64,000 nt of DNA from Billgrantia kenyensis (GCF_013697085.1 NZ_JACEFT010000001.1:186001-250000); one strand, 5' to 3'. Counted from the stretch's first letter, positions 34,787 to 45,185 are shown. Notes: generated from the letters alone by a model not told the origin. Numbers and translations are program-made.

Positions 34787-36377
34787 CACTCGCTCTACGC
34801 CTCTGTTACGCCTCGACAAGCTGTCGGTCGCCTTCGACGGAAAGCCGGTCGTCAATGAGCTCAGCCTCGAGGTACGCCGCGGAGAGACGCTGGCGCTGGT
34901 GGGGGAGTCTGGCTCAGGAAAGTCCGTCTCGGCACTTGGGGCCATGAACCTGCTGCCGGACAACGCCCAGGTCATAGGCAGTCGCTGGCTTGGCGATACC
35001 GACCTGAGCTCGTTGAAAAAGCGCGACTGGCAGGCGCTGAGGGGAGGACGCGTCGGTTTCATCTTCCAGGAGCCGATGACCTCTCTCAACCCACTGCATA
35101 CCGTGGCCAAGCAGATCGGTGAGACGCTGCGCCTGCATCAGGGCCTGTCGGGGCGCGCGGCCCGGGATCGCACCCGTAAGTTGCTGGAACAGGTCAAGCT
35201 GCCGCGACCCGACGAGTTGCTCGATGCCTGGCCACATCAGCTGTCGGGCGGGCAGCGGCAGCGCGTGATGATCGCCATGGCCATCGCCAATGATCCAGAG
35301 TTGCTGATCGCCGACGAGCCCACCACCGCGCTGGATGTCACCGTGCAACGGGAGATACTGGCCCTGCTCGCCGAGCTACGCGATCGCCACGGTATGGGCA
35401 TGCTCTTCATCACCCACGATCTCAACCTGGTGCGGCGTCACGCCGACCGTGTCTGTGTTCTGTATGGTGGACACGAGCAGGAAACCGGGCCGGTGGATGA
35501 GGTGTTCACCACACCCAGTAGCAGCTATACGCGAATGCTGCTCGATGCAGAGCCTACCGGTCGCCCGGCGGCTGTATCGTCTTCCCAAGTACTGCTCGAG
35601 GCGAAGGGTGTCAGCGTCAGCTTCCAGCGTCCCAAGCGCCTGTTTGCCAAGCGACCGCCCCCCTTCGTGGCCGTGCAGCCGATCGACCTGCAGCTTGCCC
35701 GGGGCGAAACCCTGGGCATCGTTGGCGAATCCGGCTCCGGCAAGACCACGCTGGCCATGGCCCTGCTGCGTCTGGTGGAGAGCCGCGGCGAGATCGAGCT
35801 GGCGGGTGAACGGCTGGATCGCCTGACCGGGAATGCATTGCGGCAGCGAAGGCGCCGCATTCAGGTGGTCTTCCAGGATCCCTATGGCTCGTTATCCCCC
35901 AGGATGCCGGTGTCCGACATCATCAGCGAAGGGCTTCGCTTCCACTACCCCGAGCTGAAGGAGGAGGAGGTAACCGCGAAGGTGCGTGCGGCGATCGCCG
36001 AAGTCGGTTTGCCCCAGGATTGCGCGGCACGTTACCCCCACGAATTCTCCGGGGGGCAGCGCCAGCGCATCGCCGTGGCCCGGGCGCTGATCCTGGAGCC
36101 CGAGCTGGTGGTACTCGACGAGCCCACCTCGGCGCTGGATCGCACCGTGCAAAAGCAGCTCGTACAACTTCTCAGGGAGCTTCAGGCCCGCCGAGGACTC
36201 AGTTACCTGTTCATCAGCCATGACCTGGCCGTGGTGAGGGCCATGGCGCATCGGGTGCTGGTCCTGAAGGATGGTCAACTGGTTGAGGAAGGTGAGAGCC
36301 AGGCGCTGCTGTCGAATCCGGTCAGCGCCTATACCAAGGAACTGGTCAAGGCGGCCGGCTTCCTGCCCGAGGAGTGA
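34779..36377 (+). CDS. yejF: Peptide ABC transporter ATP-binding protein YejF (double ATPase)
   Basis: A 532-residue protein with two ABC ATPase domains. The first has Walker [12 protein letters not shown] (about residues 45-55), signature [14 protein letters not shown] and Walker [13 protein letters not shown]. The second has [11 protein letters not shown] (about 316), [14 protein letters not shown] and [12 protein letters not shown]. It powers YejBE import of peptides from YejA. Its start lies within the end of yejE (8-base overlap). Confidence 0.95.
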   Translation: MPDTRSTPLLRLDKLSVAFDGKPVVNELSLEVRRGETLALVGESGSGKSVSALGAMNLLPDNAQVIGSRWLGDTDLSSLKKRDWQALRGGRVGFIFQEPMTSLNPLHTVAKQIGETLRLHQGLSGRAARDRTRKLLEQVKLPRPDELLDAWPHQLSGGQRQRVMIAMAIANDPELLIADEPTTALDVTVQREILALLAELRDRHGMGMLFITHDLNLVRRHADRVCVLYGGHEQETGPVDEVFTTPSSSYTRMLLDAEPTGRPAAVSSSQVLLEAKGVSVSFQRPKRLFAKRPPPFVAVQPIDLQLARGETLGIVGESGSGKTTLAMALLRLVESRGEIELAGERLDRLTGNALRQRRRRIQVVFQDPYGSLSPRMPVSDIISEGLRFHYPELKEEEVTAKVRAAIAEVGLPQDCAARYPHEFSGGQRQRIAVARALILEPELVVLDEPTSALDRTVQKQLVQLLRELQARRGLSYLFISHDLAVVRAMAHRVLVLKDGQLVEEGESQALLSNPVSAYTKELVKAAGFLPEE

Positions 36378-36392
36378 GCGTGCTACCTGAGG

Positions 36393-37094
36393 TCACCTGA
36401 AAGCGTCAATTTCCCCTTCGGTCAGTTCGCGCCACTCGCCGGGCTCGAGGGTGTCAAGCGTCAACGGACCTACCGATTCTCGATGCAGTGCGACCACGTG
36501 GTTTCCGATGGCGGCAAACATTCGCTTGACCTGGTGATAGCGACCCTCGTAGAGGGTCAGCTCTGCCTTGAAGGGCGTGCGCATCACGAGCTCGGCCGGC
36601 AGCGTCGGCTTCTCTTCGCCGTCGAGCAGAATGCCCTCCTCGAAGCGCCTGACGGCCTCGTCCAGGGCTTGTCCTTCGAGCGGTTCGGCCAGGGTCGCCA
36701 GGTAGACCTTGGCGCAACGACGGCGAGGCGAGGTGACGCGATGCTGCCACTGTCCATCATCGGTCAGCAGCACCAAGCCGGTGGTATCCACATCCAGCCG
36801 CCCCACCGTCTGAAGCCGCTCCGCCTTGGGCAGCTCGATATAGTCCACCGCACGGGGGTAGAGTCCCCGCCGTGAGCTGCACTCGACGTCTTCCGGCTTG
36901 TGCAGCATCACGTAGCGAAGACCGACCAGCGCTAGCGGCTGGTCACCCCACACCACGCGATCATCCGCATCCAGCTGGAGCGAGCCCTGCTTTACCACTT
37001 GCCCGTTGACGCTGACCTCACCACGCTGCAACGCCTTCTTGGCCAGGCTACGGGTCAGCTCCGTGGTTTCCGCCAGGAAGCGATCCAGGCGCAT
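36393..37094 (-). CDS. rsuA: 16S rRNA pseudouridine(516) synthase RsuA
   Basis: A 233-residue pseudouridine synthase: N-terminal S4 domain (RLDRFLAETTELTRSLAKKALQ region), then the catalytic domain with the essential aspartate in GRLDVDTTGLVLLT (about residues 98-111) and the C-terminal YEGRYHQVKRMFAAIGN. It isomerises U516 of 16S rRNA. It converges on yejF; enterics also carry rsuA next to yejABEF. Its ATG overlaps the yafV stop. Confidence 0.93.
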   Translation of the reverse strand: MRLDRFLAETTELTRSLAKKALQRGEVSVNGQVVKQGSLQLDADDRVVWGDQPLALVGLRYVMLHKPEDVECSSRRGLYPRAVDYIELPKAERLQTVGRLDVDTTGLVLLTDDGQWQHRVTSPRRRCAKVYLATLAEPLEGQALDEAVRRFEEGILLDGEEKPTLPAELVMRTPFKAELTLYEGRYHQVKRMFAAIGNHVVALHRESVGPLTLDTLEPGEWRELTEGEIDAFR

Positions 37095-37909
37095 CAGAAC
37101 CCTACTCCATCGGCCAGGGTGAAGTGGTCGGCGTCACGCCAGGCCGGGAACTTCTCGCGAAACGCTTCGAGGTCGGCGTGGGACAGCGTCGCGGTCTTGA
37201 TGAAGGCCGTGTCGCGGGGCTCGTCGATGATGGTCTCCCCCTTGAAGTCCACCAGCATCGAATCCCCGGAATAGCTCATGCCATTGGCATCCTCGCCGAC
37301 GCGGTTGACGCCGATGACCGGACACAGGTTTTCGATGGCGCGCGCCTGCAGCAGAATGCGCCACGGATGGCGCCGGGGAGCCGGCCAGTTGGCGACGCAC
37401 AGCAGCGCATCGTATTCGAAGTGCTCACCGGGACTAGGGCTCTGGCGCAGCCAGACCGGGAAGCGCAGGTCATAGCAGACGCTGAGCAGGATGCGAAAGC
37501 CCTTGAGCGTGACGATCACGCGATCATGCCCCATTGCGTAGCGCTCATGCTCCCCGGCCATCCTGAACAGATGGCGCTTGTCGTAGTGGACGCGGCTGCC
37601 GTCAGGCCGCGCCCAGACCAGGCGATTGTAGTACTCACCATCCTCGACGATCGCCACGCTACCGGTAATCACGCAATTGCGCTTATGGGCCTGTTCACTA
37701 AGCCATGCCACGGCGCGGCTTTGCTCCATGGGTTCGGCCATTTCCCGAGAGTTCATGGAGAAACCGGTGGAGAACATTTCCGGCAACACGATGAGGTCGG
37801 TCTCCTCTCCACTGAGTTCACCAAGCTGCTCATCAAGCATGCGGCAGTTGGCTTCGGGATCTTCCCAGCGCAGATCACATTGCACCAGGGTGGTACGTAA
37901 ATCGCTCAT
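37094..37909 (-). CDS. yafV: Nitrilase-family omega-amidase YafV
   Basis: A 271-residue carbon-nitrogen hydrolase with the Glu-Lys-Cys triad visible in IVLPEMFSTGF (Glu about 43), YDKRHLFRMAGE (Lys about 108) and LSVCYDLRFPVWLR (Cys about 144). It matches YafV/Nit2, which hydrolyses alpha-ketoglutaramate and alpha-ketosuccinamate from transamination or the methionine salvage cycle. The ATG at 37909 has AAGGGA upstream. Translationally coupled to rsuA. Confidence 0.92.
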   Translation of the reverse strand: MSDLRTTLVQCDLRWEDPEANCRMLDEQLGELSGEETDLIVLPEMFSTGFSMNSREMAEPMEQSRAVAWLSEQAHKRNCVITGSVAIVEDGEYYNRLVWARPDGSRVHYDKRHLFRMAGEHERYAMGHDRVIVTLKGFRILLSVCYDLRFPVWLRQSPSPGEHFEYDALLCVANWPAPRRHPWRILLQARAIENLCPVIGVNRVGEDANGMSYSGDSMLVDFKGETIIDEPRDTAFIKTATLSHADLEAFREKFPAWRDADHFTLADGVGF

Positions 37910-38027
37910 GATGGTTCCCTTGCGATGTCTGGCCATTGATACGACTCGATGATCCAGCCTAACCCAGGCTACCGAAGGAGTCAGCCCGCTGACACAACAC
38001 CGGGAAGCGGACGGCATGCGTGCATGG

Positions 38028-38036
38028 TGGTATATT
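38028..38036 (+). promoter_or_regulatory. Extended -10 promoter candidate for rarD
   Basis: TGGTATATT at 38028-38036 fits the TGnTATAAT extended -10 element, 46 bases before the rarD start; no good -35 box is seen. Confidence 0.4.
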
Positions 38037-38082
38037 CCATAGCCTGCTAAGTTGAAGCCTTCCGTTGACGAGAGACCCTGGC

Positions 38083-39021
38083 ATGTCCCCGCTGCCCCTG
38101 AGCGATCGAGAAACCACACGAGGCGTTGGCTTCGGACTGACCGCCTATATCATGTGGGGCTGCTTCCCGCTTTTCTTCGCGCTTTTCGACGGTGTTCCCG
38201 CCTTCGAAGTGCTGATCCACCGCATTATCTGGTCGTGTCTGTTCCTGGTGGGACTGGTTACCCTGCTCAAACGCTGGTCCCCCATCCGCCAGGCGCTTGT
38301 CGAACCGCGACGCCTGGGCAGGGTGCTCGGTTGCGCCCTGCTGATCGCCACCAACTGGGGCCTCTATATCTACGCTGTCGAGACTCGCCAGGTGTTCCAG
38401 GCCAGCCTCGGCTATTTCCTGACGCCGCTGGTAAACGTAGCACTCGGCATGCTGGTCCTGCGCGAGGCCATGGCCGGGTTGCAGCGCCTTGCCGTACTGC
38501 TGGCGGGCGTGGCCATTGCCATCCAGCTGTTGCTGCTGGGCGAACTGCCCTGGATCAGTCTGATGCTGGCCTTGACCTTTGGCACTTATGGGCTGTTACG
38601 CAAGCAGGTGCCCCTCGATGGGCTTTCCGGTCTCTTCGTGGAGACCCTGCTCCTGCTCCCGCTGGGGTTGATGGCGCTGGCCTGGCTGAGTGCGGCCGAA
38701 CTCTCGCACTTTCTGGGCGAGCCGAATATCACGCTGCTGCTGATGGCCAGCGGGGTCATTACCGCCCTGCCCCTGCTTGCCTTCGCTGGTGCCGCCCGCC
38801 GCCTACGCCTCGCCACGCTGGGTTTCCTGATGTACTTGAACCCGACCATCCAGTTCTTCATTGCGCTGCTGATCTTTCGCGAGCCGCTTTCCCTGATCCA
38901 GCTCGGCACCTTCCTGTTGATCTGGGCCAGCCTGGTGCTCTACTCCTGGTCTGCCTGGAACAGCCGGGCACGCTCCCCCCTTGCCGTGGCAGCTGCTCCG
39001 CAGCAGAGCAAGAGGGTTTGA
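38083..39021 (+). CDS. rarD: EamA-family transporter RarD
   Basis: A 312-residue inner-membrane protein with ten hydrophobic helices in two EamA halves. GVGFGLTAYIMWGCFPLFF at the start, VLIHRIIWS and TNWGLYIYAVETRQVFQASLGYFLTPL are RarD signatures. RarD is linked to chloramphenicol sensitivity in Pseudomonas, but its natural substrate is unknown. GAGAG precedes the ATG. The oxidoreductase gene follows almost at once and is probably cotranscribed. Confidence 0.92.
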   Translation: MSPLPLSDRETTRGVGFGLTAYIMWGCFPLFFALFDGVPAFEVLIHRIIWSCLFLVGLVTLLKRWSPIRQALVEPRRLGRVLGCALLIATNWGLYIYAVETRQVFQASLGYFLTPLVNVALGMLVLREAMAGLQRLAVLLAGVAIAIQLLLLGELPWISLMLALTFGTYGLLRKQVPLDGLSGLFVETLLLLPLGLMALAWLSAAELSHFLGEPNITLLLMASGVITALPLLAFAGAARRLRLATLGFLMYLNPTIQFFIALLIFREPLSLIQLGTFLLIWASLVLYSWSAWNSRARSPLAVAAAPQQSKRV

Positions 39022-39025
39022 TGCC

Positions 39026-40162
39026 ATGACCAGGGAGCGCCCCCGCATCCTGCTGGTCGGTGCCGGCCATGCTCACCTCTACCTGATGCGCAATCGCTGG
39101 CGCCTGGCCGAGGCCTGCGTGACCGTCGTCGACCCCGCTGCCTTCTGGTACTCGGGCATGGCGGCGGGCGTCCTGGGTGGTGCTCTCTCACCTGTTGCGG
39201 ACCGCATTGACCCCAAGCGGCTGGCTGCCAGGCATCGCTTCGACATGGTTCGCGGGCGGCTGGAGAGGCTGGACCGAGAAAATCGTCTCGCTGTGCTGGA
39301 AGATGGCCGGACACTCGGATACGACCTGCTTTCGCTCAACCTGGGCTCTTATGCTCCCACGCTCCCCGTCCGAGACCGCGGCTCGAGAGCCTGGTCCGTC
39401 AAGCCCATTCCTCAGCTGGTGACGCTGCGGCGCTGCCTGGAAACCGGCTTTCGTCGCGGCGAGCGGGCGCGACTCATTGTCGTGGGAGGCGGAGCCAGCG
39501 GAGTGGAGCTGGCCTGCAACCTGCGCGCGCTGGCCAACAGGCACGCTGCGCCGCTTTCGATCACGCTGGTCAGTCGGGGGGAAACGCTGCTGGCAGGTGC
39601 ACCCCGCGGTGCGCGGCGCTGGCTGCATGGCTACTTGAGCCGGCTGGATATCCAGGTGTGCAACGGTCTGCGTGCGGTCTCGCATCACCCGCTTGGACTG
39701 CTGGTCGCCGAGGAGGGGGTAACCCTGGGCCAGGATACCCTGAAGCTGCTCGAGTGCGAGCATGTGGTCCATGCCGGTGGCCTGGAGCCGCCGCCGGTAC
39801 TCGAGCGCCTGGGACTGCCAGTCATTGCCGGGCGCGGACTGGCGCTGCGCGACACCCTACAGAGCGTGGATGACCCGGACATCTTCGCTGCCGGGGATTG
39901 CGCCGCCCTGAGCGACACCCCACTGCCCCGACTGGGGGTCTATGGTGTACGTCAGGCGCCAGTGCTGCTGGCGAACCTCCAGGCCCGGCTCCGTGGTCGC
40001 CCCCCGCAACGCTACACCCCGCAGTCACGGGCCCTGACGATCCTTAATCTGGGGCCGAGGCACGGCCTGGCGATCCGCGGCCGCCTATGGTGGGCAGGCC
40101 GTGCCAGCCTGGCCTGGAAGCACTGGCTCGACGAACGTTTCATGGCGCAGTACCGGACCTGA
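39026..40162 (+). CDS. FAD-dependent pyridine nucleotide-disulfide oxidoreductase (NDH-2-like, SelD-fusion type)
   Basis: A 378-residue flavoprotein with an N-terminal FAD-binding LVGAGHAHLYLMRN (about residues 10-23), the NAD-binding LIVVGGGASGVELACNLR (about 149-166) and the second FAD motif DIFAAGDCAAL (about 293-303). The GHAHL form is typical of the NADH-dehydrogenase-like half of bifunctional NDH-SelD proteins; here it stands alone, with no selenide dikinase domain or selD gene adjacent. The electron acceptor is unknown. GAGGG lies upstream; it starts four bases past the rarD stop. Confidence 0.82.
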   Translation: MTRERPRILLVGAGHAHLYLMRNRWRLAEACVTVVDPAAFWYSGMAAGVLGGALSPVADRIDPKRLAARHRFDMVRGRLERLDRENRLAVLEDGRTLGYDLLSLNLGSYAPTLPVRDRGSRAWSVKPIPQLVTLRRCLETGFRRGERARLIVVGGGASGVELACNLRALANRHAAPLSITLVSRGETLLAGAPRGARRWLHGYLSRLDIQVCNGLRAVSHHPLGLLVAEEGVTLGQDTLKLLECEHVVHAGGLEPPPVLERLGLPVIAGRGLALRDTLQSVDDPDIFAAGDCAALSDTPLPRLGVYGVRQAPVLLANLQARLRGRPPQRYTPQSRALTILNLGPRHGLAIRGRLWWAGRASLAWKHWLDERFMAQYRT

Positions 40163-40186
40163 TGCCCAAGGTCAGCGCCTCATCGT

Positions 40187-41773
40187 TCAGGCCGGCTCTG
40201 GCTTGTAGCCCATACGGAACCCACCCCAGTGCTTGCCATCGACGTAGATCGGCACCGACAGGTCGTGCATGATCTCGCCGGTATCCCGCTTGTAGGTCTG
40301 CAGCAGCAGCGTCTCTTCATGGGTCCCGCAGCGCTGTCCCGTCGTGTCCTCGTAGATACGCCGGTTGCGGCAGAACTTGAGGTCATGGTCGTAGTCGCCG
40401 GTGGGCGGTTGGCTGACACTGTGATTGTGGGTCGGAATGTAGCCACGCCGATCGATGCCGATGGCGTAAGCCACACCCAGCTTCTCCAGCAGTGGCTCCT
40501 GAATGGTCGGGAAATGCTCGTCGGTGAAGCCGACATAGGGGGTTTCGTGCTGCTGGGGGTTGGTACCGTGAATCGGAGTGTAAGTGGCATGGAAAAGAGT
40601 CTGCTCGTCGAGCTCTCCCCGCTTGATGGCCGACTCGAGCAGCCCACCCAGCGCCGTTGCTGCCTGGCGGGCCGCCTTGAACACCTGCTGGTGACGGCCC
40701 TCCAACCGCTGCTGGGCCAGCGCTCCATCGACGGCTTCTGCCCCCGCCATCAGGGCGCGCGCCTGGCTGGCCAACCCATGCATGTCCTGGTTGCCCTGCA
40801 CGGCGTCTTCTTCCAGCGTGGAAAGTGTGGCTGCGACTCGCTGTGAGTGCTGGTTGGTATCCTCCATGGCTTCGGCGATGGAGCGTATCTCACCCTCGAC
40901 CTGATCGAAATGCCCTGTCATTTCGGTGAGCTGTTCACCTACCTTGCTCATCTCCTTGGCCCGGTCACCGACACGCTGCATCAGGTGACCGATGGTGTCT
41001 ACCACGCGGTGGCTGCTGTCACCGATATCTCCCACCAGAGCCTCAACGTTGCGGGTGGCATCTGCCGTACGTCCTGCCAGCTGGCGAACTTCCCCGGCCA
41101 CGACCGCGAAGCCACGCCCATGCTCTCCGGCACGGGCGGCCTCGATGGAGGCGTTGAGGGAAAGCAGGTTGGTCTGCTCGGCGATCTCCTCGATCAACGA
41201 GGTCACGTGGCGCACGCTGTCTGCTTTCTGGCTCAGCATGTTGAGGAGCTCCAGCGCCTCCTCCGAGCGCTCGGCCAGGGCCTGCATTTCCTCGATCACC
41301 TGTCCCAGTGATTCGCGGCTGACATGGCTGGCATCACGGGAGCGGCTGGCCAGGGTGGCTACATTGGAGGCGCTGGCCGCCACCTGCTCGATGGCGGAGG
41401 TGATGGCCGCCATGCTGGAGGAGGCATCTCGAACCGTCTTTTCCTGACGTTCGAGGCGCTGGTCCATGCGATCCGCATGATGCGAGACTTCGGCCGATGC
41501 GATCGCCGTGGCGCTCGACTGATGAATCAGCCCATGGGCCATGCGGCGCAGTGAAAGGTAGTCGCGAGTGATGGGCAAGAAGGCGCGGCTGTTTTCGAGC
41601 GCCTCTCGGTTGGCGCGATAGACGGCGGCAGGACCGTTCAGCGCAAGCGCCGCCCCTGCCACCAGCGCCAATCCCAGGCCAGGCCAGGCGAGCCAGCCCG
41701 CACCGCTCAAGTTGACAAGGATGAGGCCCCCGGCAAGCGAAACCGCGGCCAGCAGTAGCATGAGGATCCGCAT
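40187..41773 (-). CDS. Methyl-accepting chemotaxis protein with C-terminal Cache-like sensor domain
   Basis: A 528-residue chemoreceptor. Two short membrane helices at about residues 3-45 are joined without a periplasmic sensor. The signalling domain occupies about 90-370, with the conserved hairpin tip [37 protein letters not shown]-terminal domain (about 400-528) with [22 protein letters not shown] and the end [17 protein letters not shown] resembles Cache/PAS-type sensors. So the ligand would be sensed in the cytoplasm. It converges on the FAD oxidoreductase gene. Confidence 0.88.
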   Translation of the reverse strand: MRILMLLLAAVSLAGGLILVNLSGAGWLAWPGLGLALVAGAALALNGPAAVYRANREALENSRAFLPITRDYLSLRRMAHGLIHQSSATAIASAEVSHHADRMDQRLERQEKTVRDASSSMAAITSAIEQVAASASNVATLASRSRDASHVSRESLGQVIEEMQALAERSEEALELLNMLSQKADSVRHVTSLIEEIAEQTNLLSLNASIEAARAGEHGRGFAVVAGEVRQLAGRTADATRNVEALVGDIGDSSHRVVDTIGHLMQRVGDRAKEMSKVGEQLTEMTGHFDQVEGEIRSIAEAMEDTNQHSQRVAATLSTLEEDAVQGNQDMHGLASQARALMAGAEAVDGALAQQRLEGRHQQVFKAARQAATALGGLLESAIKRGELDEQTLFHATYTPIHGTNPQQHETPYVGFTDEHFPTIQEPLLEKLGVAYAIGIDRRGYIPTHNHSVSQPPTGDYDHDLKFCRNRRIYEDTTGQRCGTHEETLLLQTYKRDTGEIMHDLSVPIYVDGKHWGGFRMGYKPEPA

Positions 41774-41907
41774 GACGTCTCGTCTCTTTGTTATAAGTGT
41801 TTTCCAAGATTAACGTCTTGTAAGTGACATGCGTAACACCACTTTCGCCTGACAGACGAAAGCACGACTCAAGCATCACGGAAATAGGACGAAAAGGGCA
41901 GAATTCT

Positions 41908-41933
41908 GGGCCGCCGCGCGAAGGGGGCGGCCC
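41908..41933. repeat. 8-bp GC-rich inverted repeat after metY
   Basis: GGGCCGCC (41908-41915) and GGCGGCCC (41926-41933) with a 10-base loop lie nine bases past the metY stop on the minus strand. Likely the metY terminator, though its minus-strand tail (AGAATTCTGCCCTTTTCG) has T residues only farther away. Confidence 0.45.
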
Positions 41934-41941
41934 GTGATGGG

Positions 41942-43216
41942 TCACGCCTGGCTGGCAGCCAGGGCTTGTTCGAGGTCGGCGATGATATCGTCGACATGCT
42001 CGATACCGATGGAGAGCCGCACCATGTCCGGGGTCACCCCCGCGGCCACCAGTTCCTTGTCATTGAGCTGGCGGTGGGTGGTCGAGGCAGGGATCGATGA
42101 GCAGGTCTTGGCATCGCCGATATTGACCAGCCGCAGGATCATGCCCAATGCGTCGTAGAAGCGCGCGCCGGCTTCGCGACCGCCCTGGATGCCGAAGCTG
42201 AGGATCCCTGAGGCCTTGCCACCCATGTATTGCCTGGCCAGGGCGTGATCCTTGTGTCCGGGAAGCCCGGCATACTGCACCCAGTTCACCGCCGGGTGTC
42301 CTTCCAGGTACTCCGCCACCTTGACGGTGTTGTCGCAGATTCGCTCGATGCGCAGTGCCAGTGTCTCGAGCCCTTGCAGCAGGTTCCAAGCCGCCTGTGC
42401 CGAGAGTGCCGCGCCCATGTTACGCAGCGGTACCACCCGCGCGCGAGCGATGAAGGCGGCTTCCCCCACGTCACGGGTATAGCTCACTCCATGGTAGGAG
42501 ACGTCCGGCTCGTTGAGCAGCGGGAAGCGCTGCGCATGGTCGGCCCAGGGAAACTTGCCGGAGTCGACGATCACTCCGCCCACCGTGGTGCCATGACCGC
42601 CGATGTACTTGGTCGCGGAGTGAATCACGATGTCTGCGCCATGCTCGATGGGTCGCCACAGGAAGGGGGTCGGCACGGTGTTGTCGACGATCACCGGTAC
42701 GCCATGGCGATGGGCTGCTTCGGCAAGCCTGGCCATGTCGACCACGCTGCCGGAAGGGTTGCCGACGGTCTCGCAGAACACGGCCTTGGTGCGCGCATCG
42801 ACCAGCGACTCGATGCCGGCAATATCGTCCTTGTCGGCAAAACGTACCTCGATCCCCTGGCGCGGCAGGGTATGGGCGAAGAGATTGTAGGTGCCGCCGT
42901 AGAGTTCGCTGATGGAGACGATGTTGTCGCCCGCCTCGGCGATGGTCTGGATGGCATAGGTGATGGCAGCCATGCCGGAAGCCACGGCGAGGCCGGCGAT
43001 GCCGCCCTCCAGCGCTGCAATGCGCTGCTCCAGCACCGCGCAGGTCGGGTTCATGATGCGGGAGTAGATGTTACCTTCCACCTTGAGGTCGAACAGGTCG
43101 GCAGCATGCTGGGCGCTGTCGAAGGCGAACGAGGTGGTCTGATGGATCGGCACCGCCACGGCATGCTGGTCGTCGGGCTGGTAGCCGTGGTGCAGGGCAA
43201 TTGTCTCGGGCTTCAT
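41942..43216 (-). CDS. metY: O-acetylhomoserine sulfhydrylase (aminocarboxypropyltransferase) MetY
   Basis: A 424-residue PLP enzyme of the Cys/Met metabolism family. The PLP lysine is in HSATKYIGGHG (about residue 211); other marks are SRIMNPTCAVLEQRIAALEGG, ASGMAAITYAIQ and the PASTTHRQL block near the C-terminus. It makes homocysteine directly from O-acetylhomoserine and sulfide, complementing the sulfite reductase at the window's start. The ATG at 43216 follows AGGA. Divergent from a SulP permease. Confidence 0.93.
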   Translation of the reverse strand: MKPETIALHHGYQPDDQHAVAVPIHQTTSFAFDSAQHAADLFDLKVEGNIYSRIMNPTCAVLEQRIAALEGGIAGLAVASGMAAITYAIQTIAEAGDNIVSISELYGGTYNLFAHTLPRQGIEVRFADKDDIAGIESLVDARTKAVFCETVGNPSGSVVDMARLAEAAHRHGVPVIVDNTVPTPFLWRPIEHGADIVIHSATKYIGGHGTTVGGVIVDSGKFPWADHAQRFPLLNEPDVSYHGVSYTRDVGEAAFIARARVVPLRNMGAALSAQAAWNLLQGLETLALRIERICDNTVKVAEYLEGHPAVNWVQYAGLPGHKDHALARQYMGGKASGILSFGIQGGREAGARFYDALGMILRLVNIGDAKTCSSIPASTTHRQLNDKELVAAGVTPDMVRLSIGIEHVDDIIADLEQALAASQA

Positions 43217-43328
43217 GGCGTGTCCTGGTTGAGCGTCGTTGTTGGGCATATCGCTCGATGCTAACCAATACTCAACCCATCCTCCAATATCGTTTAGTCT
43301 GGGGGTCGATACCCGATCCGAGAGACGG

Positions 43329-45062
43329 ATGCTCAAGCGCTACCTGCCTATCCTCACCTGGCTGCCACACTACAATCGGCGCCTTGGCGTCGCCGATCTG
43401 GTGGCTGGCCTGATCGTGACGATCATGGTCATACCGCAGTCGTTGGCCTATGCCGTATTGGCCGGCCTGCCGGCCGTGGTCGGTCTCTATGCCAGCCTGC
43501 TGCCCGTGGTGGCCTATGCCCTGCTCGGCACCAGCCGAACCCTGGCCGTGGGCCCGGTGGCCATCGTTGCCCTGATGGTGGCCATCGTTGCCCTGATGAC
43601 CGGGGCCGCACTCTCTGGTGTGGCCGCGCCAGGCACCCCCGAGTATCTCCAGGCCGCCCTGGTTCTGTCGCTTCTCTCCGGAGTCTTGCTGCTGCTGATG
43701 GGGCTGCTGCGCATGGGGTTCGTGGCCAATTTTCTCAGCCACCCGGTGATCGCCGGCTTCCTGACGGCGTCCGGCGTGCTGATTGCCGCCAGCCAGATAG
43801 GTCACCTGCTGGGAGTCGAGCTCACGTCCAGGGAGTTGCTGCCAAGGCTGGCTGAGCTTATCCGGGGCTTGCCCGAGTTGCACTTACCCACCCTGGGGAT
43901 CGGTGTCGGCGCGCTATCGTTCCTGCTCTTCCTGCGGCAGTATGGCCGCCCCACCCTGCGCCGGGTCGGCTGTTCCCGCCCCCTGGCCGATCTCCTGACG
44001 CGCGCCGGTCCGGTCTTCGCCGTGGTCGTCACTACGCTGGTGACCTGGCAATTCGAACTGGCCGAAGCCGGCGTCGCCGTCATCGGCCAAATTCCACAGG
44101 GGCTACCGCCACTCACCCTGCCAGGTGTCGACCTGTCGCTATGGCAGGCGCTGCTGGTGCCGGCGCTGCTGATCAGCGTGGTCGGCTTCGTCGAGTCGGT
44201 TTCCATGGGCCAGATGCTGGCCGCCAGGCGACGCGAGCGAATTTCGCCCAATCAGGAGCTGGTCGGTCTGGGCGGTGCGAATGTCGTTGCGGCTTTCTCT
44301 GCAGGCATGCCGGTCTCCGGTGGGCTCACGCGCACGGTGATCAATCACGATGCCGGGGCACAGACCCCGCTGGCGGGGCTCGTCGCCGCCGTTGGCATCG
44401 GGGCGGTGACGCTGTTCCTGACGCCACTGCTCCACTACCTGCCGATCGCGACCCTGGCGGCGACGATCACGGTTTCCATCCTGACGCTGATCGACATCCC
44501 GATGATTCGTCAGACCTGGCGCTATTCGAGGAGCGATTTTTCCGCCATGGCGGTGACCATCCTGCTGACCTTGGTGGATGGCGTCGAGACCGGCATCATC
44601 AGCGGGGTGCTGCTCTCCATTGCCTTGTTCCTCTATCGCACCAGCCGCCCTCACAGCGCGCTGGTCGGCCGCATTCCCGCCACCGAGCATTTCCGTAACG
44701 TGGAGCGCCACGAGACCGAGACGGTCAGCCACGTGGCGCTGCTGCGTATCGACGAAAGCCTCTACTTCGCCAACGCCCGCTATCTGGAAGATACCGTCTA
44801 TGACCTGGTGGCTACCCGGCCCGAGCTGGAGCACGTGGTGTTGATCTGCTCGGCGGTGAATCTGATCGATGCCTCGGCGCTGGAGAGCCTGGATGCCATC
44901 AACGCACGTCTCAAGGACTCTCGCGTCATCCTGCATCTGGCCGAAGTGAAAGGGCCTGTGATGGATCGCCTCAAGCGCAGTGATTTCCTCGATGACATGA
45001 CCGGCCGGGTGTTCTTGAGTACCTTCGCTGCCTGGCGTGAACTCTCACGCCCCTCACAGTGA
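43329..45062 (+). CDS. SulP-family anion permease with STAS domain
   Basis: A 577-residue inner-membrane protein: ten to fourteen helices from about residue 20 to 410 with the sulfate transporter signature region AGLIVTIMVIPQSLAYAVLAGLP, GFLTASGVLI and the conserved GGANVVAAFSAGMPVSGGLTRT, then a cytoplasmic STAS domain (about 440-560; VVLICSAVNLIDASALESL). It may import sulfate, or bicarbonate as some members do; the divergent metY gene favours sulfate. The ribosome site is weak (GAGA). Confidence 0.9.
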   Translation: MLKRYLPILTWLPHYNRRLGVADLVAGLIVTIMVIPQSLAYAVLAGLPAVVGLYASLLPVVAYALLGTSRTLAVGPVAIVALMVAIVALMTGAALSGVAAPGTPEYLQAALVLSLLSGVLLLLMGLLRMGFVANFLSHPVIAGFLTASGVLIAASQIGHLLGVELTSRELLPRLAELIRGLPELHLPTLGIGVGALSFLLFLRQYGRPTLRRVGCSRPLADLLTRAGPVFAVVVTTLVTWQFELAEAGVAVIGQIPQGLPPLTLPGVDLSLWQALLVPALLISVVGFVESVSMGQMLAARRRERISPNQELVGLGGANVVAAFSAGMPVSGGLTRTVINHDAGAQTPLAGLVAAVGIGAVTLFLTPLLHYLPIATLAATITVSILTLIDIPMIRQTWRYSRSDFSAMAVTILLTLVDGVETGIISGVLLSIALFLYRTSRPHSALVGRIPATEHFRNVERHETETVSHVALLRIDESLYFANARYLEDTVYDLVATRPELEHVVLICSAVNLIDASALESLDAINARLKDSRVILHLAEVKGPVMDRLKRSDFLDDMTGRVFLSTFAAWRELSRPSQ

Positions 45063-45185
45063 TCCAGGCAACCCGAACCCTCCTTCCGGAATTGAACCTT
45101 GGTCTAATCCGATCTTTCCCTGCTGCTATTCACAGGCTGCCAACCCATTAATTCATCAACCTTTTAGAAGTCATCCACAGGGCGA

